DNA of 64,000 bases, from the NCBI GenBank assembly GCA_014529385.2, contig CM043950.1, positions 78,237,435-78,301,434 of the forward strand, read 5' to 3'. The stretch comes from Adiantum capillus-veneris (taxonomy: Eukaryota; Streptophyta; Polypodiopsida; Polypodiales; Pteridaceae). The position numbers and the translations under genes were made by a program. Positions 1 through 12,277 of this stretch are shown here, in pieces; the first letter of the stretch is position 1, and every line of letters starts with the position of its first letter. Under the pieces are notes generated by a model. The model did not search any database, was not told the origin of the DNA, and saw only the letters and a program-made list of their open reading frames with translations.

Positions 1-3000
1 GCATTAGTGGTTTTTTCTCAAGATTCACCACTTTTCCACTCTATGCCATTATATTAAGAATATCTGAGTGTTAAGGTCCGCCACTTGTCCAACCTATAAG
101 GATATATCTTTAAGGTTATTCTTTCTCACCACTTGGAGTGAACATGATAGGTTTTACATGGGGGTTTGGTTCCAAGGTCCACCACTTGTCCAAGCTAACT
201 CTATTGAAACATAGAGAGAAACAAATGTTCACCACTTGTCCAAGCTAGGCTCCATTGAAACATGGAGAGAATGATGCTCCACCATTTGTCGAAGCTAAGT
301 CTATTGAAACATGGGGGAATTACGTTCCAGGCCCACCACTTGTCCAAGATATTATCGCTAGTAGCATGAGTGGTTTTGTCTCAAGATTCACCACTTTTTC
401 ACTCTATGTCATTATATTAAGAATATTTGGGTGTTAAGGTCCACCACTTGTCCAGTCTATAAAGCTATATCTTAAAGGTTATTCTTTCTCACCACTTGGA
501 GTGACCATGATAGGTTTTACATGGGGGTTTGGTTCCAAGTTCCAACACTTGTCCAAGCTAACTCTATTGAATCATATAGAGAAGCAAAGGTCCACCACTT
601 GTCCAAGCTAGAGTCCATTGAAACATGGAGAGAAGGATGCTCCACCATTTGTCCAAGATAGGCTTAATTGAAACATGACGAGAAGCAAGCTGCACCATGT
701 CTCCAAGATGCTAGGCTCCATCGAAATACATTAAACCCAGGATATTTTATACATGGGGGGTTTACATTCAAGGGCCACCACTTGTCCAAGCTATTATCGC
801 TAGTAGCATGAGTGGTTTTATCTCAAGATTCACCACTTTTATTAAAAATATGTGGGTGTTAAGGTCCACCACTTGTCCAACCTATAAGGCTACATCTTAA
901 AGGTTATTCTTTCTTCCCACTTGGAGTGACCATGATAGGTTTAACATGGGGGTTTGGTTCCAAAGTCCACCACTTGTCTAAGCCCACTCTATTGAAACAT
1001 AGAGAGAAACAAAGGTCTACCACTTGTCCAAGCTAGGCTCCATTGAAACATGGAGAGAACGATGCTCCACCATTTGTCGAAGCTAAGTCTATTGAAACAT
1101 GGGGGGTTTACGTTCAAGGTCCACCACTTGTCCAAGCTATTATCGCTAGTAGCATGAGTGGTTTTATCTCAAGATTCACCACTTTTTCACTCTATGTCAT
1201 TATATTAAGAATATTTGGGTGTTCAGGTCCACCACTTGTCCAACCTATAAGGCTATATCTTAAAGGTTATTCTTTCTCACCACTTGGAGTGACCATGATA
1301 GGTTTTACATGGGGGTTTGGTTCCAAGGTCCACCACTTGTCCAAGCTAACTCTATTGAATCATAGAGATCAGCAAAGGTCCACCACTTGTCCAAGCTAGG
1401 GTCCATTGAAACATGGAGAGAAGGATGCTCCACTATTTGTCCAAGATAGACTCCATTGAAACATGAAGAGAAGCAAGCTGCACCATGTCTCCAAGATGCT
1501 AAGTTTCATCGAAATACCTTAAACCCACGATATTTTGTACATGGGGGTTTTACATTCAAGGGCCACCACTTGTCCAAGCTATTATCGCTAGTAGCATGAG
1601 TGGTTTTGTCTCAAGATTCACCACTTTTCCACTCTATGTCATTATATTAAGAATATGTGGGTGTTAAGGTCCACCACTTGTCCAACCTATAAGTCTATAT
1701 CTTAAAGGTTATTCTTTCTTACAACTTGGAGTGACCATGATAGGTTTTACATGGGGATTTGGTTCCAAGGTCCACCACTTGTCCAAGCTAACTCTATTGA
1801 AACAGAGAGAGAAGCAAAGGTCCACCACTTGTCCAAGCTAGGCTCCATTGAAACATGGAGAGAAGGATGCTCCACCATTTTTCCAAGATAGGCTCTATTG
1901 AAACATGACGAGAAGCAAGCTGCACCATGTCTCCAAGATGCTAGGCTCCATCGAAAAACATTAAACCCACGATATGTCGTAGATGAGGGGTTTACATTCA
2001 AGGTCCAACACTTGTCCAAGCTATTATTGGTAGTAGCCTGAGTGGTTTGGTCTCAACATTCACCACTTTTCCACTCTGTCATTATATTAAAAATATGTGG
2101 GTGTTAAGGTCCACCACTTGTCCAACCTATAAGGCTACATCTTAAAGGTTATTCTTTCTTACCACTTGGAGTGACCATGATTGGTTTTACATGGGGGTTT
2201 GGTTCCAAGGTCCACCACTTGTCCAAGCTAACTCTATTGAAGCATAGAGAGAAGCAAAGGTCCACCACTTGTCCAGGCTAGGCTCCATTGAAACATGGAG
2301 AGAAGGATGCTCCACCATTTGTCGAAGCTAACTCTATTGAAACATGGGGGGTTTACGTTCAAGGTCCACCACTTTTCCAAGCTATTACCGCTAGTAGAAT
2401 GAGTGGTTTTGTCTCAAGTTTCACCACTTTTTCACTCTATGTCATTATGTTAAGAATATTTGGGTGTTAAGGTCCACCACTTGTTCAACCTATAAGACTA
2501 TATCTTAAAGGTTATTCTTTCTCACCACTTGGAGTGACCATGATAGGTTTTACATGGGGGTTTGGTTCCATGTTCCACCACTTGAATCATAGAGAGAAGC
2601 AAAGGTCCACCACTTGTCCAAGCTAGGCTCCATTGAAACATGGAGAGAAGGATGCTTCACCATTTGTCCAAGATAGGCTCCATTGAAACATGAAGAGAAG
2701 CAAGTTGCACCATGTCTCCAAGATGCTAGGCTCCATCAAAATACCTTAAACCCATGATATTTCGTAGATGGGGGGATTACTTTCAAGGTCCACCACTTGT
2801 CCAAGCTATTATCACTAGTAGCATGGTTTGGTCTCAAGATTCACCAGTTTATCACTCTATGTCATTACATTAAGAATATCTTGGTGTTAAGGTCCACCAC
2901 TTGTCCAGCCTATAAGGCTATATCTTAAATGATATTTTTTCTCACCACTTGGAATGTGCCCAATATGTTTTACATGGGGTTTTGTTCCAAGGTCCACCAC

Positions 3001-3175
3001 TTGTCCAAGCTAGATCTATTACATATATATTATACATACAATATTCAACTAGATTCCCTACCTATCATGTCCAGTAGTATGGATGCTCTAGCTTTAAGGT
3101 CCACCATTTGTCCAACCTATACTCTCTTATGTGAGGGAGATCTCGCTATAAATTCAAAACCCGCCCGCCTAAATT
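1..3175. repeat. Higher-order tandem array with core GTCCACCACTTGTCCAA
   Basis: The core word GTCCACCACTTGTCCAA recurs roughly every 50-150 bp, exactly or with one or two changes. It sits in a larger unit that contains a segment reading GCTAGTAGCATGAGTGG, seen near 349, 793, 1138, 1580, 2021, 2380 and 2806. Spacing alternates between a long form (about 425-445 bp) and a short form (about 345-360 bp). The long form carries an extra block around the word CACCATGTCTCCAAGATG. Short open frames here (for example 1043-1399 and 2288-2470) are repeats of the unit, not genes. I see no transposon ends. It is best called a satellite-like higher-order repeat. Confidence 0.85.
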
Positions 3176-3848
3176 TAAAATATCCTTCCCAAATTTTAAA
3201 TATCCCGCCTAAATTTTAAAATATCCCGCCCAAATTTTAAATTAACAAGCCTAAACTGATATTAGTTTGTATAGATATGAATTTATCACACCTAAATTAT
3301 GTCACCATGTTAGAGAGAGTGGTTAGAGAATTTGAACAAGGTCCACCACTTGTCCAACCTAGATACCAAGAAGGATTGAGTGTACAAGGTATTGTTTGGA
3401 GGTCCTTATAGTCCACTGGTCTCAAGGTCCACCACTTGTGGTAAGGGTCACCAAAAAGTGTATATATTCATCCAAAGAAATACACGTATTTTTGGTCTAC
3501 ATGTCCTAGTTTCAACCATTTATGTCCATTAGGTGTATCACTAAACAACACTACTATTTTTGAGAAATAGAAGTTACAATCATATCTACAAATGGATTAG
3601 AGGAAAATCAGCTCAGCATACATCCAGAACTCGCTACAAGAATCGACTTTAACAGATCACGCAAGTAAGTCTTCCATTCAAGTTTACTAGTATTACAATG
3701 TTTTAGTTATTTGTGATATTTATGTATGTATATATACTATGTGCACAAATCGTAATTAAGTGTAATTGTGTATCTGCATTATGTATGAGTATTACAATGA
3801 AATAACACAAATATACATACATACACATAGATAACACAGACGCACACA
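3176..3848. other. Non-coding tail of the first array
   Basis: No gene is seen. Near 3160-3240 a roughly 22-bp unit of the type CCCGCCTAAATTTTAAAATAT repeats three or four times. Isolated copies of the core word of the first array lie near 3340 and 3425. The rest is AT-rich with no recognisable feature. Confidence 0.5.
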
Positions 3849-4205
3849 TACATGAGCATGTATTTTCAAGAGAGAGATAGCAAGATACAGAGATAGATAG
3901 ATAGAGAGAGAGAGAGAAATACCTGTTTCTAGAGAGAGGAGAGAGAGAAAGATAACAGATTTCACTGTGTTTATGTATGTGGAAGAGAGGAAGACGTTGT
4001 ATGGGAATATGTGCACGTATTTTCAAGAGAGAGACAACAAGATAACAGATTTCACTGTGGTTATGTATGTGGAAGTGAGGAAGACGATGTGTGGAAATAT
4101 GTGCATGTATTTTCAAGAGAGAGACAACAAGATAACAGATTTCACTGTGGTTATGTATGTGGAAGAGAGGAAGACGATGTGTGGGAATATGTGTATGTGT
4201 GCGGG
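3849..4205. repeat. 90-bp tandem repeat, about three copies
   Basis: The word TTATGTATGTGGAAG starts at 3971, 4061 and 4151, an exact 90-bp period. A diverged partial copy upstream (from about 3849) is interrupted by GATA/GA microsatellite. Because 90 is a multiple of three, the unit stays open and gives a repetitive 82-residue frame at 3967-4215. That frame is a by-product of the repeat, and there is no sign it is a protein gene. Confidence 0.8.
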
Positions 4206-4690
4206 GATATTTTAAACCACGTATCTCTGTCTTTTGACGAGAGAGTGTGTGGGCAAGAAGAGTTACAGAGAACCATCTTCTCTATATGGAGAAAGACAGA
4301 GAGTGAGAGAGAGAGAAATACCTGTTTTTTCTCTATTCGTGAGGTGTGCAATGTCTCCTGAGAAGAAGCTATGTCCGATCCTGCCCTTCTGGAAAGCGTT
4401 GCGTACGCTGCTGTTTCTTTATCTTGTGCACGAACTTTCAATCCTGTGCGCTCCATCTGTGTGTTGTGTACGATGCCGGGCTTGCTCCTCTACGTGCGCG
4501 TATACTCCAACTGTGTGGGATCCGTGTGCGCTTTTTGTGTGTTTGCTGCTCGCCTGCTTTCTCTGTGTGCGTTGCTCGTGCGCTCTCTCTGTGCCTAATC
4601 TTGATAGGGTTTATTAGAATGCCACGTATGCTACAAGTCCATGTTTTATCATAGAATTAAAAAAAACAAAAGCAATATAAAACATTAACC
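4206..4690. other. Unassigned sequence with short overlapping open frames
   Basis: Overlapping short frames occur on the plus strand (4234-4617, 4371-4598), Cys-rich and without a recognisable domain. The sequence is rich in TG and GA dinucleotides. I could not recognise a gene. Confidence 0.3.
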
Positions 4691-4915
4691 AATATAAAGC
4701 TGCCGCCTCTTGACCCCGCATGGGGCGCTGCCCTGGACCCGGCCCAGAACAATATCCCAAAATCAGCCTCCCAACCCCCGACATCGAGAGCGCTATATTC
4801 CACATCCCCATCAAGAGCGCTACCCCCAAACCTCACGTGGAAGTGCTGCCTTGTCACCCCATTGTGGCATTGCCCTAAGACCCCGCACCTGGAGTGCTAA
4901 ATGGGAACATTCTTC
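4691..4915. other. GC-rich block in AT-rich surroundings
   Basis: A block of about 220 bp has composition unlike its flanks. It contains repeated words such as GAGCGCTA and CCCCGCA. It resembles the GC-rich debris common in plant repeats, but no family can be named from sequence alone. No open frame in it is convincing. Confidence 0.35.
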
Positions 4916-5480
4916 ATTAGTGAAATTTTAAACATAAATTATATTTAGCATATACTTAAATATAATACAAATATTAACATATTAACTATACTACTAATTT
5001 ACTATAGCAGTTCTAGATTATGTCCCATACTATATTTAAGGTGCCAAAGGTTTGTCCTTATGGTCCTAGATTTAGCCAAGTGGTCAACACATATAGGACC
5101 AAGTGCACACTGTGCCACAAAACTTGGCCACCACTTCACTTGCCAAAGTTTAGGCCACATGGTCAATCCTAAGTTTCCAATGTTCTTATTATGTCACCTT
5201 TTGCCTCGTGGAAAACCTAGGCTTGTTTTCACATACTCAGGCACTTCAAGCCATAATAAATTTTCATTACTCCTCGGCAACCCTTTTGTTCAAGTCTTTG
5301 AAAAAACGTTGTTTAAGGCCACCCTAAACCATTTTCATTTAGGGGTGTCTAAAACTAGCTTTTTGGTAATTCGAGAAGAAAATGGTCAAAGTTTTATACT
5401 TAGTTTTAACCACTTGATCAATTCAAATATTGGAAAGCAAGGTCTTGTAATACTTTTCTTTAGACATCACAAATTAAAAC
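4916..5480. other. Gene-free AT-rich sequence
   Basis: A 150-residue frame (5060-5512) runs into the next repeat array and shows no domain. I treat it as chance. Nothing else is visible. Confidence 0.4.
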
Positions 5481-7300
5481 TAGGTCCCTCACTTGTCCAA
5501 GCTATGCTCTAATACAATAAAGGGCTTTTGGTTTCAAGATGCACCACTTTCCCAACCTTGATTCCATTAAAGAAGCTAGCTCTACTTAGACATTTAATAG
5601 CAAGGTCCTGTAGCAGTTCACATTGAACATTTTCCATGGCAGCTAGGTCCACCACTTATCTAAGCTATCCTCTAATACAGTAAGGGGGTTTCGGTTTCAA
5701 GATCCACCACTTGTCCAAACTTAATTTGGGAAGCAAGGTCCTATAATAGTTTGCTTTGGACATTCACCATTACAACTAAGTCCACCACTTCTCCAAGCTA
5801 TGTTCTAATACACTAAGGATGTTTTGGTTTGAAGGAGAACCACTTGTACGACTTTGTTTGTTGAAGTAAGGTCTTTACATAGTTCACCTTGGACCTTGTA
5901 CATTGGATACTACAACTAAGCCCACCACTTGTCCAAGCTATCCTCTATATATAGCCAAAGGGTTTGGGTTTCAAGATTCCCCACTTTTCCAACCTTTCTT
6001 CCATTAAAGAAAGGAGGGGCATTATAACTAGGTCCACCAATTGTCCAAGATATGCTCTGATATAGAAAGGGGATTTTGGTTTCAATAATCCACCATGTGT
6101 TCAACCTTGGAAGACTCAAGGGATACTTGGACATTGGAAAGCATAGTCCTATAGTAGTTGATAGGTGGCAGTGGGTATAACAACTAGGTCCAACCTATGC
6201 TCTCATGTAGCAAAGAGGCTTTGGTTTCAAGGTCCACCACTTGTCCAACCTTGCTTCCATTAAAGAAATGAGGGGCTACGTAAACATTGGCAAGCAAGGT
6301 AGAAAGGTCCTAAGGTATTTCACCTTGGATATTGGGCATTATAACTAGGTCCACCACTTGTCCAAGATATGCTCTGATATAGAAAGGGGATTTTCGTTTC
6401 AAGGTCCACCACGTGTTCAACCTTGCAAGACTCAAGGGATACTTGGAAATTGGAAAGCATAGTCCTATAGTAGTTGATAGGTGGCAGTGGGTATTACAAC
6501 TAGGTCCAACCTATGCTCTCATATAGCAAAGAGGCTTTGGTTTCAAGGTCCACCACTTGTCCAACCTTGCTTCCATTAAAGAAATGAGGGGCTACGTAAA
6601 CATTGGCAAGCAAGGTAGCAAGGTCATAAGGTGTTTCACCTTGGATATTGGGCATTATAACTAGGTCCACCACTTGTCCAAGCTATGCTCTGATATAGAA
6701 AGGGGATTTTCGTTTCAAGGTCCACCACGTGTTCAACCTTGAAATACTCAAGGGATACTTGGACATTGGAAAGCATAGTCCTATAGTAGTTGATAGGTGG
6801 CAGTGGGTATTACAACTAGGTCCAACCTATGCTCTCATATAGCAAAGAGGCTTTGGTTTCAAGGTCCACCACTTGTCCAACCTTACTTCCATTAAATAAA
6901 TGAGGGGCTATGTAAAAATTGGAAAGAAAGGTAGCAAGGTCCTAAGGTATTTCACCTTGGATATTGGGCATTATGACTAGGTCCACCACTTGTCCAAGCT
7001 ATGCTCTGATATAGAAAGGGGATTTTCGTTTCAAGGTCCACCATGTGTTCAACCTTGAAAGCCTCAAGGGATACTTGGACATTGGAAAGCATAGTCCTAT
7101 AGTAGTTGATAGGTGGTAGTGGGTATTACAACTAGGTCCACCACTTGTCCAACCTATGCTCTAATATAGCAAGGATGCTTTGGTTTCAAGATCCACCATA
7201 ATTTCCAACCTTTCTTCCATTAATATAGCAAGGAGGATTTGGTATCAAGGTTCACCACTTTTCCAACCTATGCAAACCTTTTCCATGTTGTAGCATGATT
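5481..7300. repeat. Second higher-order array, 316-bp period, same core word
   Basis: The word TATGCTCTGATATAG starts at 6051, 6368, 6684 and 7000, giving steps of 317, 316 and 316 bp. Each unit contains the core TCCACCACTTGTCCAA once or twice plus unit-specific text (for example TTGATAGGTGGCAGTGGG). Upstream (5481-6020) is a looser version with the same core. The unit sequence outside the core is unrelated to the array at 1-3175, so the two arrays share only the short core. Copies differ by scattered substitutions, as in a satellite. Confidence 0.85.
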
Positions 7301-7363
7301 TTTTGTTTGAAGAGTATTTTTCTATAACTATGGATTTAACAATGTAATCTTTTTCACTTACAG

Positions 7364-10300
7364 GATGGACTTTGAATCTGGGGAGAAAGTACATATGATA
7401 CTTGACAATGAAATTGTTGGTATTGACTGTGTGTGTAGAACATATCCAGATTCCACTTGTGGTGGTACAAAGATAGGGCAAGGAAATGTCTCCATACTAG
7501 TGGAGGAATGCTTGAAGGATGTGGTCCTACCTTTTCCTACAATGGATACTTCATCTCTCCAAAGCTCATTATGGAGTGTTGTTCGATGGTCAAAGCTTCT
7601 TTTGCAATCTTTTGTATTAAACTTAATTGATTCACAGGAAAGCTACAATGGTGATGAAGAACATGATCATTCTGACCCTCTAGTTACAGATGCAATACCT
7701 ATGACAAGCCCAGAATTTGAGGCAATGATTCGAGAGTCTTGGAGAAATCAGAGGGTCCTTTGAAAAGATGACACAATGATGCAAACCATGAATGAAGGGA
7801 CCATCTTATATGTATTTCCACATGATTATGTCAACTTTCAGGAACTTGGTCCTGATTGTGTGGATGTGGGTATTGAAAGAGAAAATGCAAGCATTGATGA
7901 TGTGGTTGAAGTGGGTAGCATCACTTTGCTAAAGTGGCCCATCAAGCAGACAACAATGTTGAATGGGAGCCCATTACAACGATTTGTTCCTGTTGATGGC
8001 ATGCATGCTACATATGAGGATGTATCCAACGATGACAATGTTGGAAAAAAACTTGATGGGAGTAATGTTGTCCAGTTGTCAAGGAAGAGACAATACACTT
8101 TCATGAACAGGACTCAAAAATCAAAAGCAGCACCAGCTTCGACTTTTTACCTTCCAAACAAATCAATTCAAAGGGTATCATGCATTGATTGTTGTGCACA
8201 AAAATGTTGCCAGTTTGCAGATCGTGATATGGTGACAAGGCTACGACAACAGTTTTGGGGAGAGTCTCAAAAATCACGCACTAATTATGTTTATGATGTT
8301 CTTTCTATATGTTATCAGAAAGATGAGAAGTCACGATACCAATTCAGGCTAAATGGCTCTAGTGTTTGTTGTAGAGCATGGTATGAGCTACATGGAATAC
8401 CAAAGACATCATTTTATCTATACAAGGAGAACTTTGAAAATGGTGTGCGCCAATATGTACATGGGAACACATGTACATTGAGAAGGGGACTTCAACATAC
8501 TAGTTTAGCAAGAGCACTACTAAATGAGTTTGTGGAAAACAACTCTGAGAAGATGCCACATAGAAGTAGAACACTGCTAGATGGCTCAAGAGAGACTCAA
8601 TTGGTGATTCCATCAACATACAAACAAGTGGATATTTTATGTGAAATCAATACGACACTTGACCAAATGGGCTATGAGAAGAAGCTATCCCAATCTTCTT
8701 TTGGTAGAATTTGGAACAAAGAGTACCCACATGTCACTTTAACAAAGACGAGTCAGTTCTCTAAGTGCAATATTTGTAGCTCAATCAAGGCAAGGTTAGA
8801 AGCTAAACCTTCTCTTGAAGAGAGAGCTCTTCTCTTGAGGGAGAGAGAAGTTCACATGGCACAACAAAAGAGTTGCAGAAGCCTATATTATGCATGGCGC
8901 ACGTATTCAGAAACTCAACCACAAAAATATGTATGCATAATCCATGATAAGATGGATCAAAAGAAGACTGCCATTCCTAGATTACGCATTGTTCCCAAGG
9001 GTGTGGATACAGGATATAATCTGCAGGTGGCATTGATTGGCATGATCACTCATGGACATGGAGAAGGTCATTACGGACACTTTGTCTTGAATGGTTTGTG
9101 GCCAGCTGATCCAAATCTTACAATTGGCTCAATTGCTAATTGTTTACATAACCTAGAGAGGATAGATAAGCATCCTCTTGGTGATATAGTAACAAATGGA
9201 CTTCCAAGGAGCAATATTTCACTACTACATGCTTTGAACTCAAGGGATGCTTTGGACTACCATAACTTGAGTGATGGAAAAGAGCCCATTGTGGAGTCGT
9301 CAGAAATTGCAGAAGAGGAATTGGGGTCAACATTTCGCAGATTGCCAGAGAACTTGTTGCTACAATTGGATAATTGTGCAGGGGAAAACAAAAATCGATA
9401 CTTATTTGCCTATTTGTCAATGCTTGTTGCAAGGGGTGTTTTCAAAACCATCCAGCTGGGATTTTTAATGGTGGGAATACACATGAGGACATAGACGCCA
9501 TGTTTAGTAGGTTTTCAGAGAAGCTGAGAGTTACACAAACCTATACTTTGCCACATTTGATGGATACATTACGAAACAGCTCATCTTCATCTCCAGCTCC
9601 ATTTTCTCTCACAAAGATCCCCGATTTCAAGCAATATTGTGATGGCTATCTTTATGATGGACAAGACATACTTGTTGGACATTCCAAACCACTTCAGTTC
9701 AGGTTCTTTATGCAGGATGAGACACCAATGATGCAATATAAGGCACATGTAGGTGTATCAAGTTGGAGTGGAAGTATTCGCCTTTGGAAAACAGACACAT
9801 AAGGCAAGCCAATGTTACCACATGGAGATCCACCTCTAGTACAAATGGCAGAGTATGTCAAGGCCCACGAAGAAGTCATTTTGGGGCTAAAGAACTATAT
9901 AAAATTTTGGAAAAATTTAGGGAACGGTTCAAGTATTCCACGATATTATAGACCCGTGATAGATTATTCGAGTAAGGTAATTGAAGAGATTGGAAAAGCA
10001 ATCATATCAGAGGGAGTCTTGTATGAAATGTTTTGGCCAAAAACTCAAGAATATTCTCACCTACAAAGCACTACAATGAATTTGCAACAAGGAGCAGAAA
10101 GATTCCTAGGCCTTGAAGAGTTGAACGATCATTTTTGTGGGCCTCAGCGAGATAGGCCAAGGGAAGAGTTTGACCCTATGTCTGATGTGCACCAAGGTGA
10201 CTTTCTTATGCTTGTTCCGAGTGACACAGAAATCTATCCAGTGTGGCTTGCAATGGCTTTATCTGACAGTGATAATGAGCCTACATCACCAAACACAGAA

Positions 10301-10584
10301 AACTCTTGATTCAATATTGGGCACCTTGCGCGAGAAAAAGTGGGATGACAGATACTCAAGCTTACAGTAATTGTTGGAAGGGTTATTGGGCTCTCAACTA
10401 TAATGACCCACAAGTGTGGGAAACTGTAGATGCAATTGTTTGGTCCTGGAGACCCAACAAAGAAGGACCATTTTCTAGAATAAAGATTCCAGAAAGGCAT
10501 GCTCTAAAAGCCATAGAAGGCCTCACTCGTGCACATCAACCACACTTGGATCAAAGTTTAGATATGGTATCAAATGTGGAGTAG
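7364..10584 (+). pseudogene. DUF7869-like (transposase-type) protein gene, broken
   Basis: A coding region of about 1,070 codons is open except for four lesions: TGA at 7761-7763, a one-base loss near 9477, TAA at 9800-9802, and a frame change near 10300. It starts right after a good 3' splice site (pyrimidine run then CAG at 7361-7363), so an upstream exon is possible. The N-terminal part has two modules ending VVRWSK and LLKWPI, reminiscent of a module in plant Ptta/En-Spm-type proteins. A Cys-rich stretch (CCAQKCC; CNICSS) precedes motifs IHDKMDQKK, LQLDNCAGENKN and THEDIDAMFSRF. These match what I recall of DUF7869 proteins, and their acidic residues could form an RNase H-like site (inference). 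The C-terminus has SNCWKGYWALNYNDP. Terminal repeats were not found. It could be a domesticated gene rather than a transposon. Confidence 0.7.
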
Positions 10585-10876
10585 AATTATGTGGAGCTTC
10601 TATTGTGACTATACTAGTCAGTTTGTAAACAAAATCTTTTTTGTATCTTCCTTTGTTTTATGTAATTTATAGTTATTATTCAAATCCATGTGTTGTACAT
10701 CCTCTTGACTTTTGATGTTTATCAACACCACAATCCTATGAGATTTTCACTTTATTTACTAACCACACACCTCAATTTTTCCCACTTTAAGTGGAAAATT
10801 CCCAAATTACATGAATTTAGTCGATTTGGAGATTCCCATAATGTGAGATTTTTACCAAAATACCTAATATGGTCTT
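10491..10876 (+). repeat. 386-bp direct repeat, copy A (3' end of the DUF7869-like gene)
   Basis: This copy covers the last about 30 codons of the broken gene and its 3' flank. It matches 12278-12663 base for base without gaps (constant offset 1787), with only about five substitutions by eye. That implies a young duplication. Confidence 0.9.
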
Positions 10877-10906
10877 ATATGTTGCGATGAGGACATGATG
10901 AAGGAA

Positions 10907-11004
10907 AAGGGGGGAGGGGGGTTCACCCAGTATGCGAAATATGAAGGGTCCTTCATTGAAGGGCCCTTCATATTTTCTGTACCAAGTGAACCCCCTCCCC
11001 CCTT
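10907..11004. repeat. Nested foldback (two concentric inverted repeats)
   Basis: Outer arms 10907-10926 and 10986-11004 are complementary purine/pyrimidine runs ending TTCAC / GTGAA and differ by one base. Inner arms 10937-10954 and 10958-10975 (containing ATGAAGG / CCTTCAT) pair with one mismatch around a 3-nt loop. The whole block can fold into one stem with an internal bulge. It could be a small foldback element or a source of hairpin RNA. No target duplication was identified. Confidence 0.8.
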
Positions 11005-12277
11005 CAGAGGAGAATATGGATACACAAAAAGAGGAAGCAATGAAAGATCCAAAGCCTCCTAGGAATCATCAACCACTCTCTACAATCCCTCGTAGGAAGA
11101 TTTGAAAGGCATAAAAATCCTAGACAATAGTATTAATAAAAAATATCAAATATAAGAGATTCAAAAGTCCATAATTCATTCATATTCAAGATACAAAATT
11201 CCAAAATGGCCTCTACAAAATGCTAAGACCTCGCTCATCATTTACAAGATGCCTTAGCTATAAGCAATATATAGAGGATGACCTCATAGCTGTATAAATC
11301 TTTATGTAGATTTTTACTATATGGAAAGAGGATCTCAAATTCAACATGGTGTCAAAACAAGCATGCCCTGTGGGACATCTATGCATATAACTTTCTTCTC
11401 ATTTTTTTGGGCACGTACATCAAACAAGACAAACAACAAGTGAAAGGAAGCATGGATGTATTTAAAAATAAGAAAGATAATAGTCACATACCTTTCTTCC
11501 ATCTAGTTGAAAGGTAAAGGAGGTAGATATTTTAATGTCTTCATCTTGCATGTCTACTCTCACTTGTTGAAGTGTGCAAGCTATAGGTTTACTACACAAA
11601 AATCGTATGTGCAAACAAATGAAACAGAAAGAAAAGGCTAATAAAGCAATAAAGGACGAGTGAGAATTCTACTTGTAAAGAAATAAAGATCAGAAGACAA
11701 TTGCACTTATTGTTTGGTATATGCAAAGAAAGATTGTAATTCTCTATATCCACATGTAGCTCTTTATGCATATACACATGCTACACAAGACTTACCTTGT
11801 TTCTCTTCTTACTAGTTCCTTGCCAAAAACATTTCACTCTTCCCTTCCAGCAAGACAAGAACGGATTCTTGTTCTACCATGTTTTTTAAGAATCCAACGA
11901 CCTTTGGTTATGGTGATTGTAATCCATTGATATTTTTTGTTGAATGCATTGTAGGTAATTACTAATTCTATGAGTGTGCTTGGTATTTTGGATTCGGTAG
12001 CCATAGCTTCTATGTAGAGGAGGTGCAAAGGAAATCCAAAGGAGGTGCAGAGCATGCAAGAATGGAAGGAAATATAGAGCATGCAAAGGAAATCCAAGTT
12101 TTGAAAGTTAGTTCCACGTGTTATTTTCTTGAAAAGGACATTCAAGGTACAAAGTATGTAGAAGGAAATCCAAATTTTAACGTTAGTTACACGTTTGTAC
12201 TCTTACAAAAGGCATCCCATAACGGAGAAATAAGAGGTAAAAGGAAAGGTTTAAAAAAGATAAAAAGCAAGGTGAAA
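11005..12277. other. Spacer between the 386-bp repeats
   Basis: No gene was recognised. A degenerate direct repeat of about 85 bp occurs at roughly 12088-12190 (both halves start GGAAATCCAA). The rest is AT-rich without a feature I can name. Confidence 0.4.

Noticed and set aside
1043-1399. 118-codon frame in the first array
   Set aside because: It is a translation of the core repeat (GPPLVQ, KVHHLSKL recur) and related frames appear in several units.
4691-4915. GC-rich block as an RNA gene or organellar insert
   Set aside because: No cloverleaf, rRNA-like or organellar gene motif could be seen.
5060-5512. 150-codon frame as a gene
   Set aside because: No domain, it runs into the satellite array, and composition follows the repeat.
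5481-7300. Regular repeats with spacers resembling a CRISPR array
   Set aside because: The period is 316 bp, the repeats are not short and identical, spacers repeat too, and the context is eukaryotic satellite DNA.
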